From Bradyrhizobium sp. CCH5-F6 (GTDB lineage: Bacteria; Pseudomonadota; Alphaproteobacteria; Rhizobiales; Xanthobacteraceae), in contig NZ_LSIC01000003.1 in NCBI RefSeq assembly GCF_001556045.1, forward strand, positions 1-47,182: DNA of 47,182 nucleotides, given 5' to 3'. A model generated the notes under the pieces. It was not told the origin of the DNA and made no database searches. It saw only the letters and a program-made list of their open reading frames with translations. This document shows positions 16,995-24,101 of the stretch, piece by piece. How positions within the stretch are numbered: the stretch's first letter is position 1; every line of letters starts with the position of its first letter. Position numbers and translations under genes: made by a program.

Positions 16995-17894
16995 ATGGGT
17001 ATGCTCGGCAATTCTGTCGATAAATATGTTACCGGCAGAATGCTTCAGACATCCAACGAGCGGCGTTGGTCGCACCTGCTCGCGGAGCGTTGGACCCATG
17101 ATCCGGGCGATCTGCCGCCGCAATTGCCGCGCGACACCGAGATCGCGATCCTGCTCCGCGGCAATTCGGTGGTCGACCGCGAGGGCGCGGGGATGCGTCA
17201 GCGCACCTTCGCCAGGAGGGGCACCGTTTGGCTCTGTCCGGCCGGCATCCGCGAGGATTTCATCCGCGTCGAGAACCCGATGCAGGAATGCCTGCATGTC
17301 TTCCTGCCGGGCGAACCGTTCGATGATACAATGCTCAGGGATCTCGACATCGACCCGTCCGGAATGTCGATCCGCTACGAGAGCATCGACCAGGACATCT
17401 TCATCGAGCACGTCGCGGACCGGATCCTTGGCGAGCTCGAACATGAGACCTCGACCGGTCGCCTCCTGATCGAGAGCCTGGGACGGGCCCTGTCGGCTCA
17501 TCTCGTTCACAGCTATTCGGCCACCTCGGTCCGCCTGAAGCAATCCCATGCCGTTCAGAAACCGCTGGACGCCAGGCGCCTGTCGCGCGTGACGGAGTTC
17601 ATCGCGGCGTCCGTCGATCGAGAATTCACAGTGAAGGATCTGGCGTCAGTGGCCTGCATGAGCCCGGCGCATTTCTCCCGCAGCTTCAAGGCCGCGACCG
17701 GCGCGGCGCCGCATGAATATGTCAGCCGGCAGCGCCTCGACCTCGCCAGGCATCTCTTGTCGACCAGCGATCGTCCGCTGGTCGACATTGCTTACGCCAC
17801 GGGATTTTCGTCGCAGGCCAATTTCAACCGCGCCTTCCGCAAGGCGGTCGGGACGACGCCGAGCCTGTATCGGGCGCAGAAGATTCGGGACTGA
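16995..17894 (+). CDS. AraC-family transcriptional regulator
   Basis: A 299-residue regulator. The N-terminal half (ILLRGNSVVDREG, FARRGTVWLCPAGIREDFIR, ECLHVFLPG) is a cupin-like sensing domain. The C-terminal 100 residues carry two AraC helix-turn-helix units: FTVKDLASVACMSPAHFSRS and PLVDIAYATGFSSQANFNRA, ending in VGTTPSLYR. GGAGAG precedes the ATG. It is divergent from the molybdoenzyme/ferredoxin/reductase genes, with 196 bases between start codons, and is the obvious candidate regulator of that unit. Its own promoter appears to be sigma-54 type. The ligand is unknown; related proteins sense aromatic or other small organic compounds. Confidence 0.92.
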   Translation: MGMLGNSVDKYVTGRMLQTSNERRWSHLLAERWTHDPGDLPPQLPRDTEIAILLRGNSVVDREGAGMRQRTFARRGTVWLCPAGIREDFIRVENPMQECLHVFLPGEPFDDTMLRDLDIDPSGMSIRYESIDQDIFIEHVADRILGELEHETSTGRLLIESLGRALSAHLVHSYSATSVRLKQSHAVQKPLDARRLSRVTEFIAASVDREFTVKDLASVACMSPAHFSRSFKAATGAAPHEYVSRQRLDLARHLLSTSDRPLVDIAYATGFSSQANFNRAFRKAVGTTPSLYRAQKIRD

Positions 17895-18118
17895 GGCCTC
17901 TGTCAGGGGTGGACGGACCTCGCCGCCGCGAGAGCTATGTCCTGTCGAGAACCCGGAGCTGCGCGGTCGCCTCCGCGACCGTCACCCCATGCCCGATGGG
18001 TCAAATTTACTTCGAAAAATACGAACAAGCGCAGAGGCTTGGCTACTGTGCATGGGGTTGTTTTCGATGTTTTGTCAGGGCTTCGGACTTGCGGCGGGCC
18101 AGGGGAGAGCGGCCGAGC

Positions 18119-18826
18119 TCAGCTCTTCGGCCCGCGCAGCTGCGCCGTCAGCCTGTCCATCGCGTCCGCGACGTCACGCCATTGCGACAGCCAGCTGCGT
18201 GGAAAGCGGAAGGTGAGGTCGGCGCCGCCGACGCGGCGCTCCGAGAGGCACATGCCCGGGGTGGCCGCATCGCGCGTGCAGCGCGCGGTCAGCGCGGGGC
18301 TCGCAGCGGAATAGAGATCCTCGCTGCCGTAAGGCGTATCGGTGCGGAACATCCGCATCGTCAGCCCGTCCACGGGCGTCGTCGCGGCCTGATCGAGGTA
18401 GCGCGGATAGATCGTCGCCGTCCGCTGCTCGGGCGCGAGCGCATCGTGATGGGCCGCGATCGACAGGAAGATGCGGTCGATCGATTGCAACGCCGTTTCC
18501 ACGGTGTCGGCGGTGACGTGCTTGGGCGCGCCGGGCGGCTCCAGCGACGGATAGAGGAAGTCGAGATCGATGCGCTCCTGCGGCCCCGAGTGCCGCTGGA
18601 TCTTCATGCGGATCGCAGCCGTCGGCAGGTTGAACAGCGTGCCGCCGATGCTCACCGGCAGCTTATCCGGCGCGTTCGCGCCCCTGGTGCGCCAGGTCGG
18701 CCACAGCAGATAGGCGACGAGCGCGACGGCACATGCGGCGGCAATGCCCCCGAGCACGATCGGAACGACGTGCCCGCGGGTGCGCGTGCGGGGGGGCCTG
18801 ATGGGAGCTGCCGAAAACACCGTCAT
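18119..18826 (-). CDS. Hypothetical membrane-anchored protein
   Basis: A 235-residue protein of no family known to me. A short basic cytoplasmic N-terminus is followed by one membrane segment (VVPIVLGGIAAACAVALVAYLLW, about residues 20-43). The rest should be periplasmic: a small-domain pattern KLPVSIGGTLFNLPTAAIRM, ERIDLDFLYPSLE and a C-terminal CTRDAATPGMCLSERRVGG with two Cys that may form a disulfide, then LTFRFPRSWLSQWRDV. Strong GC3 bias supports coding. It is divergent from the CtrA-box gene at 19048. It is probably a conserved bradyrhizobial protein, but its function is not known. Confidence 0.75.
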   Translation of the reverse strand: MTVFSAAPIRPPRTRTRGHVVPIVLGGIAAACAVALVAYLLWPTWRTRGANAPDKLPVSIGGTLFNLPTAAIRMKIQRHSGPQERIDLDFLYPSLEPPGAPKHVTADTVETALQSIDRIFLSIAAHHDALAPEQRTATIYPRYLDQAATTPVDGLTMRMFRTDTPYGSEDLYSAASPALTARCTRDAATPGMCLSERRVGGADLTFRFPRSWLSQWRDVADAMDRLTAQLRGPKS

Positions 18827-18960
18827 GAGTTGCGCAAGTCGATCCGGACATCGGCCGGTGGCCGACGAATCAGCGGCGAATATGGCATGCGACGGCGATT
18901 TCGCGGAGCGTTCCGGCCTGCGGGGAACGGGGGCGGCCCTGCATGGCCCGGCCGGCCGTG

Positions 18961-18975
18961 TTAACCTTCCCTTAA
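18961..18975. promoter_or_regulatory. Candidate CtrA-binding site
   Basis: TTAACCTTCCCTTAA is an exact TTAA-N7-TTAA, the consensus for the alphaproteobacterial cell-cycle regulator CtrA. A further GTTAAC lies at 18988-18993. It sits 73 bases upstream of the gene at 19048 and 135 bases upstream of the divergent gene at 18826, so either could be controlled. Confidence 0.5.
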
Positions 18976-19024
18976 GGATAATGTAGCGTTAACCCGCACT
19001 CTTTGTCACAGGAAGGAGGTGGCG

Positions 19025-19051
19025 TTGCGTAAGGGCGGACCGTTCCGATGA
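19025..19051 (+). other. Possible 8-codon leader frame with near-perfect ribosome-binding site
   Basis: GGAAGGAGGT (19011-19020) is a near-perfect Shine-Dalgarno, but it is five bases from a TTG at 19025 and not next to the ATG of the membrane-protein gene. From that TTG the frame reads (M)RKGGPFR and stops at TGA (19049-19051), which overlaps the downstream ATG by two bases. This geometry suits translational coupling. It could also be chance. Confidence 0.35.
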
Positions 19052-19377
19052 CACCTGAAGCTCTCAATACCTTTTTCTCGATCTGCATCGGTTTCGCGCT
19101 CGCGGGCGCGCTCGTGAACGGATACCAGGCGCTGGCGCCGCGGCCCGCCGGCTTCGGCCTGCTGCAGGACGGCGTCGCGCCGAAAACCTTCGCGGCGGTT
19201 CCGTTCCTGGTGTTCGCCGCGCCCTTCATCATCATGCGCAACACGCTGCGCGGCATCCGGGTGGAAAGCCGCCGTGTCGAGTTCGTGATGATGGCGACCG
19301 TCATCGCCAGCTTCTGGAGCATGATGAGCGGCACCTTCTTCCTGATGACGCTGCGGGCGGCCGGCATTCTGGTCTGA
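19048..19377 (+). CDS. Small inner-membrane protein, hypothetical
   Basis: A 109-residue protein with three likely membrane segments: FSICIGFALAGALVNGYQAL (about 9-29), FAAVPFLVFAAPFIIMRNTL (about 48-67) and VEFVMMATVIASFWSMMSGTFFLM (about 77-100). The loop APRPAGFGLLQDG is characteristic, though I cannot name the family with certainty. The ATG at 19048 has only a weak ribosome-binding site of its own, while a strong one belongs to a short overlapping leader frame. A CtrA-like box upstream hints at cell-cycle control. The gamma-carbonic anhydrase gene follows 83 bases later on the same strand. Confidence 0.75.
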   Translation: MTPEALNTFFSICIGFALAGALVNGYQALAPRPAGFGLLQDGVAPKTFAAVPFLVFAAPFIIMRNTLRGIRVESRRVEFVMMATVIASFWSMMSGTFFLMTLRAAGILV

Positions 19378-19460
19378 TGCCCGTGCTTTGAGCGCGGCCG
19401 GCCCTTTGCCTCTGCGCCGCCGTTTGGCTATGCCAAGGGGCAACGCGACAGGAGACCTCC

Positions 19461-19991
19461 ATGGCGATCTACGAGCTCGACGGGCAGGCGCCCGATCTTC
19501 CCGCCGACGGCGATTATTTCATCGCCGAGACCGCCACCGTGATCGGCCGCGTGCGCCTGAAGCCGGGTGCGAGCGTCTGGTTCGGCGCGGTGCTGCGCGG
19601 CGACAATGAGTGGATCGAGATCGGCGAGGGCGCCAACGTGCAGGACGGCTCGACCTGCCACACCGATCTCGGCTTTCCGCTGGTGATCGGGAAGAACTGC
19701 ACCGTCGGCCACAACGTCATCCTGCACGGCTGCACCGTCGAGGAGGGCGCGCTGATCGGCATGGGCTCGATCGTGATGAACGGCGCGAAGATCGGCCACA
19801 ACAGCATCGTCGGTGCCGGCTCCGTCATCACCGAGGGCAAGGAGTTCCCCGAGCGCTCGCTGATCATCGGCTCGCCGGCGCGCGTGATCCGCACGCTCGA
19901 TGATGCGCAGGTCCAGAAGATGGGCAGTGCGGCCAGGTTCTACGTGGCCAACGGTCCGCGCTTCAAGAAGGGCCTGAAGCGGATCGGCTGA
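19461..19991 (+). CDS. Gamma-carbonic anhydrase family protein
   Basis: A 176-residue left-handed beta-helix protein of the YrdA/PaaY/gamma-CA group. Repeated hexapeptides run from [20 protein letters not shown] to [11 protein letters not shown]. His67 (TCHTDLG), His84 and His89 ([10 protein letters not shown]) have the spacing of the three zinc or iron ligands of gamma-carbonic anhydrase, and the conserved Arg/Asp pair is seen in [21 protein letters not shown] precedes the ATG. Many members of this group have weak or no CO2 hydratase activity, so the substrate stays open. It is convergent with the small Rmf-like gene, two bases separating the stop codons. Confidence 0.94.
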   Translation: MAIYELDGQAPDLPADGDYFIAETATVIGRVRLKPGASVWFGAVLRGDNEWIEIGEGANVQDGSTCHTDLGFPLVIGKNCTVGHNVILHGCTVEEGALIGMGSIVMNGAKIGHNSIVGAGSVITEGKEFPERSLIIGSPARVIRTLDDAQVQKMGSAARFYVANGPRFKKGLKRIG

Positions 19992-19993
19992 GA

Positions 19994-20158
19994 TCAGCTT
20001 CCCTCGGATTCACTCGCTTCGATCGCGCCTGCGATCCTCTCATGGCCGGCGGCCCAGAGCGCATGCTCGTCGCTGCCGTCTGAATACGGATTGGCTTCAG
20101 CCGGAATGTTTTCGCGCGCGGCGCGTTCGCCCTCTGCAAAGGGATCGCGATCGGTCAT
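19994..20158 (-). CDS. Rmf/CrpP-like small protein
   Basis: The minus-strand frame from the ATG at 20158 encodes 54 residues: MTDRDPFAEGERAARENIPA, EANPYSDGSDEHALWAAGHE and RIAGAIEASESEGS. AGGAGG sits eight bases upstream. The pattern EG..AAR.......NPY.........W..GH.. resembles the ribosome modulation factor/CrpP fold (small helical proteins with G..A......CPY......W..G). RMF dimerises stationary-phase ribosomes, but alphaproteobacterial members with this acidic composition are uncharacterised. It is divergent from the secreted-protein gene at 20252, with a shared EcfG-like promoter region, which would suit a stress role. Confidence 0.8.
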   Translation of the reverse strand: MTDRDPFAEGERAARENIPAEANPYSDGSDEHALWAAGHERIAGAIEASESEGS

Positions 20159-20181
20159 CGTGATTTGGCCTCCTGGTCTTC

Positions 20182-20231
20182 AAGCTGATGTGACGGCATT
20201 TGTTCCGGAACCGGTCTTCGCCGCAGCGGTT
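20182..20231. promoter_or_regulatory. Overlapping divergent EcfG-like promoters
   Basis: The palindrome GTTCCGGAAC (20202-20211) gives a GGAAC -35 box on each strand. On the plus strand GGAAC-N16-GGTT (20207-20231) faces the gene at 20252. On the minus strand GGAAC-N16-GCTT (20206 down to 20182) faces the gene at 20158. The EcfG consensus in alphaproteobacteria is GGAAC-N16/17-CGTT, so each -10 element has one or two mismatches. Confidence 0.45.
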
Positions 20232-20251
20232 GACCGGCAAAGGAGAATCCG

Positions 20252-20569
20252 ATGGCCCGATCGTCCGCAATCAACTCCATCAAGACCATGACCGTGATCT
20301 TCGCACTGGCGGCGATGCCGGCCGTTTCGTTCGCTCAAGCGACCGGCGGCGTTGGCGGGTCGACCGGAGGCTCTGTGGGATCGACCGGAGGCGTTGCCAA
20401 TTCGCCGGCTCCGCCCCCCGGCACCAACAGCCTGGGTACGGCACAATCATCCGGCCCGGGCGCCGGAGTCACCACCGGCACCGGCGGAGGCGGAGCGGCT
20501 GATGCCACCATCAACGCCGAGAACAAGCAGCTCGACAAGAAGGTCAAGAGCATCTGCCGCGGCTGCTGA
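20252..20569 (+). CDS. Secreted Gly/Ser/Thr-rich small protein
   Basis: A 105-residue protein with a signal peptide (IKTMTVIFALAAMPAVSFAQA, cleavage likely after FAQA). The mature part is low complexity: TGGVGGSTGGSVGSTGGV, a proline patch PAPPPGTNS, and GAGVTTGTGGGGAAD. It ends in a short charged helix, NAENKQLDKKVKSICRGC, with two cysteines. AAGGAGAATCCG is a strong ribosome-binding site. No family is known to me; similar short exported proteins are frequent in Bradyrhizobium. The EcfG-like promoter suggests general-stress expression. It is probably periplasmic. Confidence 0.75.
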   Translation: MARSSAINSIKTMTVIFALAAMPAVSFAQATGGVGGSTGGSVGSTGGVANSPAPPPGTNSLGTAQSSGPGAGVTTGTGGGGAADATINAENKQLDKKVKSICRGC

Positions 20570-20672
20570 CGCTCGCGCGGAAGTGAGACAGTGTGGCTGT
20601 CACGGATTCCCAAGTGACGTTAGCTTTGGTCCTGCTTGAAGCGTGGAGCGTGTCCACGCGGAGGATCGAGTG

Positions 20673-21026
20673 ATGTTACGCAAGATGATCATGGCGGCGT
20701 TGACCGTGGTGGCGGTCGGGCTGTCGGTGCCGCAAGTGGCTGAGGCGCGGGGCGGCGGCTTCCATGGGGGAGGCTTCCACGGCGGAGGCGGCTGGGGGCA
20801 CCGCCACTGGCATGGCGGCGGTTTCTGGCCGGGGCTCGCAATCGGTGCGGGTATCGCCGGTGCCGGCTATTACGGCGGTTACTACGGCTACGGTTACCCC
20901 TATTACGGCGGTCCCTACTATTATGGCGTCGGGTATGATGACGGGTATGGCGGCTGCTATGTCGCGCGGAAGCGTGTCATGACGCCGTCGGGATGGCGAT
21001 ACCGCCGGGTCGACGTCTGCGAGTGA
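20673..21026 (+). CDS. Secreted Gly/His/Tyr-rich small protein
   Basis: A 117-residue exported protein. The signal peptide is KMIMAALTVVAVGLSVPQVAEA, with cleavage near AEA-RG. HGGGFHGGGGWGHRHWHGGG is followed by a glycine-zipper-like membrane stretch (WPGLAIGAGIAGAGYYGGYY) and a run of Gly/Tyr/Pro. The end, GGCYVARKRVMTPSGWRYRR then VDVCE, contains two Cys that may pair. The ATG at 20673 is chosen over the frame opening at 20643 because the signal peptide follows it and GAGGATCGAG precedes it. Proteins of this style are common rhizobial envelope proteins without known function. His-rich repeats could bind metal, which is a guess. Confidence 0.82.
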   Translation: MLRKMIMAALTVVAVGLSVPQVAEARGGGFHGGGFHGGGGWGHRHWHGGGFWPGLAIGAGIAGAGYYGGYYGYGYPYYGGPYYYGVGYDDGYGGCYVARKRVMTPSGWRYRRVDVCE

Positions 21027-21048
21027 GGCGGGAGCCCTGTTAAAGAAC

Positions 21049-21082
21049 AAGGCCGTTGACGCAGTATACCGTCAACGACCTT
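21049..21082 (+). terminator. Stem-loop, probable terminator
   Basis: AAGGCCGTTGACG (21049-21061) pairs with CGTCAACGACCTT (21070-21082) with one internal mismatch and an eight-base loop. It lies 23 bases after the stop of the Gly/Tyr-rich gene. The T-run is very short, so it may also act as an mRNA 3' stabiliser. Confidence 0.6.
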
Positions 21083-21155
21083 GCCAGCCCCGGATATTGA
21101 AATCGGCTCACGCCATCCGGTAAGGGCGAGCATCGCGCGGAATCATACGGGCGAA

Positions 21156-21171
21156 TGTGATCCAGTTCACA
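21156..21171. promoter_or_regulatory. CRP/FNR-family-like palindrome
   Basis: TGTGATCCAGTTCACA is a perfect TGTGA-N6-TCACA, the consensus recognised by Crp-type regulators. It lies in the 3' intergenic space between two convergent genes, 38 bases past the stop of the coiled-coil gene, so no promoter is obviously attached to it. Confidence 0.35.
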
Positions 21172-21208
21172 AGTGGCGAAAATAAAGTTCCGTCACGCGG
21201 TGATCGGC

Positions 21209-21703
21209 TCAGCTCCGCGAGCGCTTGCGCGCGCTGGCGTGGACGCGGTGCCGGGCCGGTTTCCTGCGGGTAACCGACGGCGTTTCGACGTCGGTCGTCC
21301 GTGCACTGGCAAAGGACTGCCGCAGGCCATCGATGGATTCGTTCAGGCTTGCGACCTGCTCGGACAGCCGCTTGGTATCCGCCTGCTGCGCCGCCATCAG
21401 CCGCTTCATCGTGAGGAGCTGGTCCTGCACCAGCTGGAGCTGGTCGATGGATTCCTGCTGCGTCGCCTCCAGTCCCTTGGTCTTCTCGACCAGCTGCTCG
21501 GATGCCTGGGCCGTGCCGGCCTGGAGCTGCCGCGATGCCACCACCCGGTCGGTCTCCGGGGCGGCACCGGTATAGGCACGCCAGATCGCGATTGAAGTCG
21601 CTCCCGCAATCAGCAACAGGAGGGCTGCAGCGGTCAGCGCAATGGGCTGGCCGCCAAGCCGAAGCAGGGGGTTGGACCGTGTGTCCGCTGCGAGATCGTT
21701 CAT
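21209..21703 (-). CDS. Membrane-anchored coiled-coil protein, hypothetical
   Basis: A 164-residue protein starting MNDLAADTRSN at 21703. One membrane segment (IALTAAALLLLIAGATSIAIW, about residues 21-41) is followed by a Gln/Leu-rich heptad region (ASEQLVEKTKGLEATQQESI, LQLVQDQLLTMKRLMAAQQA, TKRLSEQVASLNESI) that should form a periplasmic coiled coil of about 85 residues. The tail is highly basic (RRKPARHRVHASARKRSRS). I know no named family. An upstream in-frame start at 21799 was rejected because the extra residues look noncoding. The gene stands alone between two convergent or neighbouring small units. Confidence 0.75.
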   Translation of the reverse strand: MNDLAADTRSNPLLRLGGQPIALTAAALLLLIAGATSIAIWRAYTGAAPETDRVVASRQLQAGTAQASEQLVEKTKGLEATQQESIDQLQLVQDQLLTMKRLMAAQQADTKRLSEQVASLNESIDGLRQSFASARTTDVETPSVTRRKPARHRVHASARKRSRS

Positions 21704-21960
21704 CGCTGACAAAACCCAAACTGAAACTTTGGCGAATGGCGCAGAGCAGCGACTCAGAGCCGCCGTGGACGTCCTGAAAGTGTTACTGATCGGCAACAAT
21801 TGGGACCAAAAAGAGGCTGGCCCGCCCAGACCAAACAGAATTCGCCAAAAAAGAGGTTTCGGGATACCGACTTGCTCTCAATGCAACGGTACGCAGCAGG
21901 TCCCCGTCCAGGCAGGCAATGCCGAGCTGGTTCGACGGAGCGCGAGTCGGTGCTTCCGCC

Positions 21961-22767
21961 TCAGAACTTATAGGCGATGCCGACCGTTGCGGTGTGGGTG
22001 CGGGCCTTCACATGTGCGGTGAAGCGGTCGTCGAACGCGAGTCCGTTCGCGGTGAAGAAGGTCTGGGTGAACGTCCCGAAATCGGCGTAGCTGTAGTCGG
22101 CGCGCACCAGCCAGTGACCGGCGATCATCTGCTCGACGCCGCCGCCGACGGTCCATCCGACTCGAGTCGACGCATGGGTTTCGTTGTAAGTGGCGCCGGT
22201 GCAGAAGCTTCCGGGAAACACGGTGCAATTGGCGTTCAATTCGAGGCGTTGCCACGCCACGCCCCCCGTGCCGTAGACCAAGGTGGCGGGTGCGACGAGA
22301 TAGCCGAGGCGGCCGCGGAGGTTGCCGTCCCACGTTTCCTTCACCGAGGCGGTGGGGAGTCCATTCATCGGTGCGCCGAAAAAGAGACCTGTGATCCCCG
22401 GTGCGGGATTGGCCCTCTTGCTGGCATCGGCCCAGCCGAAATTTGCTTCGACACCGGCAACCCAGGACGTCGAGACCTGCGCGTTGTAGCCGAGATAGCC
22501 GCCGAACCTGGCCGCGACGCTATCCATCGCGCCGCCGGTCCCGGCCGTTGGAACGAAGATGCCAACGCCGAGACCGGGCGCGACGTCGCTGGTCCGCCAG
22601 TCATTGTCTCCCCAGCGGGCGCCGATCGAAACACCGGCGTAAAATCCCGACCATGACGGCGCCGCAGCCGGCGGCGCCTTCACCGGCATGTCGGCGGCCA
22701 GTGCCGGGCCTATCAAGGCAGCCCATGCCAGCGTCCCGGCAACGATTGAGATCAAGTATTTCGTCAT
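21961..22767 (-). CDS. Outer-membrane beta-barrel protein, Omp25/Omp31-like (copy A)
   Basis: A 268-residue porin-family protein. The signal peptide (VAGTLAWAALIGPALA-AD) is followed by the rhizobial linker MPVKAPPAAAPSWSGFYAGV. Eight amphipathic strands follow (FGGYLGYNAQVSTSWVAGVE, NLRGRLGYLVAPATLVYGTG, HWLVRADYSYADFG), and the chain ends in the BAM-recognised Phe (ATVGIAYKF). GGGGGCGG lies before the ATG. It is a tandem paralogue of the gene at 23126-23938, with which it shares most of its sequence and the upstream region, and a relic of the racemase gene separates the two. A structural envelope role is likely. Confidence 0.92.
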   Translation of the reverse strand: MTKYLISIVAGTLAWAALIGPALAADMPVKAPPAAAPSWSGFYAGVSIGARWGDNDWRTSDVAPGLGVGIFVPTAGTGGAMDSVAARFGGYLGYNAQVSTSWVAGVEANFGWADASKRANPAPGITGLFFGAPMNGLPTASVKETWDGNLRGRLGYLVAPATLVYGTGGVAWQRLELNANCTVFPGSFCTGATYNETHASTRVGWTVGGGVEQMIAGHWLVRADYSYADFGTFTQTFFTANGLAFDDRFTAHVKARTHTATVGIAYKF

Positions 22768-22939
22768 GCACCGCCCCCGCGCGCGTCCCGAATCAGAATT
22801 CTTGCAGACTCGCAGGTCGCAGCGAGCGCGACAACGATTGTGGAACTCGATGCTGCAATAGGGTCACGATGTTGCCGACAGGACACGCCGCTTCCGGCAG
22901 GGAGCGGCACAGTTGCGCAACGCTTACGACTCGAAGCTC

Positions 22940-23105
22940 GACAACATTCCGGAAGTCTTCGACCGCGGGGCCGCATACGGGCCGAGCCGCGATGTCGTCA
23001 GCCCAAGCCGCACCAGCGATTCGGCCAGCGTCACGGCTGCCAGGGACGCCGTCGATCACGGCAGAGACCGTGTATGGCTTCGGCACGGTCGTCGCGGATC
23101 GCGGC
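22940..23105 (-). pseudogene. Relic of the 3' end of the Asp/Glu racemase gene
   Basis: This spacer aligns with the 3' end of the intact racemase gene. GGGCCGAGCCGCGATGTCGT and GCACCAGCGATTCGGCCAGC match 24160-24211 almost base for base. After about 23074 the match jumps to 24308-24338 (TCGGCACGGTCGTCGCGGAT), so about 55 bases are deleted internally. No open frame remains. The relic ends 20 bases before the stop codon of copy B and marks the junction of a tandem duplication. Confidence 0.85.
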
Positions 23106-23125
23106 CTCTTGTCAGTGAGTCCGCT

Positions 23126-23938
23126 TCAGAACTTGTAGGCGATGCCGACCGTCGCGGTGTGGGTGCGGGCCTTCACGTGCGCGGTGAAGCGGTCGTCGAA
23201 TCCGATCCCGACTCCCCCTGCAGTGAAGAAGGTCTGGCTCCAAGTCCCGAAATCGGCATAGCGGTAATCGACGCGCGCAAGCCAATTGCCGCCAATCATG
23301 TGCTCGACACCGCCACCGAGGGTCCAGCCGACTCTGGTCGATGCATAGGTTTCATTGTGAGCACTGCCGAAGCAGAACGAGTTTCCGGGAACGACGGTGC
23401 AATTGGCGCTCAGTTCGAGGCGCTGCCACGCCACGCCGCCCGTGCCGTAGACCAAGGTAGCGGGCCCGACGAGATAACCGAGACGACCACGGAGGCTGCC
23501 GTCCCATGTTTCCTTAACGGTGCCGGATGGAAGGCCGACCAAAGGGGCGCCGAAGAAGAGCCCAGCTGTGCCCGGTAAGGGAGTCGCCGTCTTCTTGTTG
23601 TCGGCCCACCCGAAATCGGCCTCCACGCCGGCGATCCAGGATGTCGATATCTGTGCGTTGTAGCCGAGATAGCCCCCGAACCTGGCCGCGACGCTGTCGA
23701 TTGCGCCGCCTGTGCCCGCTGTCGGGACGATCGCGCCGGCAAAGTTCGGGGAGACGTCACTGGTCTGCCAGTCGTTGGCAGCCCAGCGAGCGCCGATCGA
23801 AACACCGGCGTAAAATCCCGACCATGACGGCGCCGCAGCCGGCGGTGCCTTCACCGGCATGTCGGCGGCCAATGCCGAACCCGCGACAGCGGCGCAGGCC
23901 AGTGCTCCTGCAATCATTGCAGACAAGTATCTCGTCAT
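23126..23938 (-). CDS. Outer-membrane beta-barrel protein, Omp25/Omp31-like (copy B)
   Basis: A 270-residue paralogue of copy A with the same plan: signal peptide (MIAGALACAAVAGSALA-AD), MPVKAPPAAAPSWSGFYAGV, strands such as ISTSWIAGVEADFGWAD and NWLARVDYRYADFGTWSQT, and terminal ATVGIAYKF. Differences cluster in loops, for example TSDVSPNFAGAIVPTAG against the copy A version and a Cys-containing loop (NCTVVPGNSFCFGSAHNE). The ATG at 23938 is chosen over an open frame reaching 24133 because the signal peptide begins there. It lies downstream of the racemase gene on the same strand, the arrangement that was duplicated to give copy A. Confidence 0.92.
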   Translation of the reverse strand: MTRYLSAMIAGALACAAVAGSALAADMPVKAPPAAAPSWSGFYAGVSIGARWAANDWQTSDVSPNFAGAIVPTAGTGGAIDSVAARFGGYLGYNAQISTSWIAGVEADFGWADNKKTATPLPGTAGLFFGAPLVGLPSGTVKETWDGSLRGRLGYLVGPATLVYGTGGVAWQRLELSANCTVVPGNSFCFGSAHNETYASTRVGWTLGGGVEHMIGGNWLARVDYRYADFGTWSQTFFTAGGVGIGFDDRFTAHVKARTHTATVGIAYKF

Positions 23939-24101
23939 GCTCCGCCCCCGCGTGCGCCCCGAATCAAAGTCTTCGCAGGCTCGCAGGTCGCAACAGGCGC
24001 GACAACAATTATGGAACTCGATGCCGCGAAAAGCTTGCGCTGTTGTCGGCCGGGCACACTGACGCTCTGCTGATGCAGTCCAGAGGTATGTGGTGCTGCA
24101 C

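Noticed and set aside
17960..18010. GCGGTCGCCTCCGCGACCG hairpin after the AraC gene, and the ATGGGTCAAATTTACTTCG stretch beyond it
   Set aside because: The hairpin has no T-run and is short. The second stretch reminded me of a Bradyrhizobium intergenic repeat, but I could not confirm it.
20752..20940. GGCGGAGGC-type and TACTACGG repeats, considered as a CRISPR or minisatellite
   Set aside because: They are irregular codon-level repeats of a Gly/His/Tyr-rich protein, with no constant spacers.
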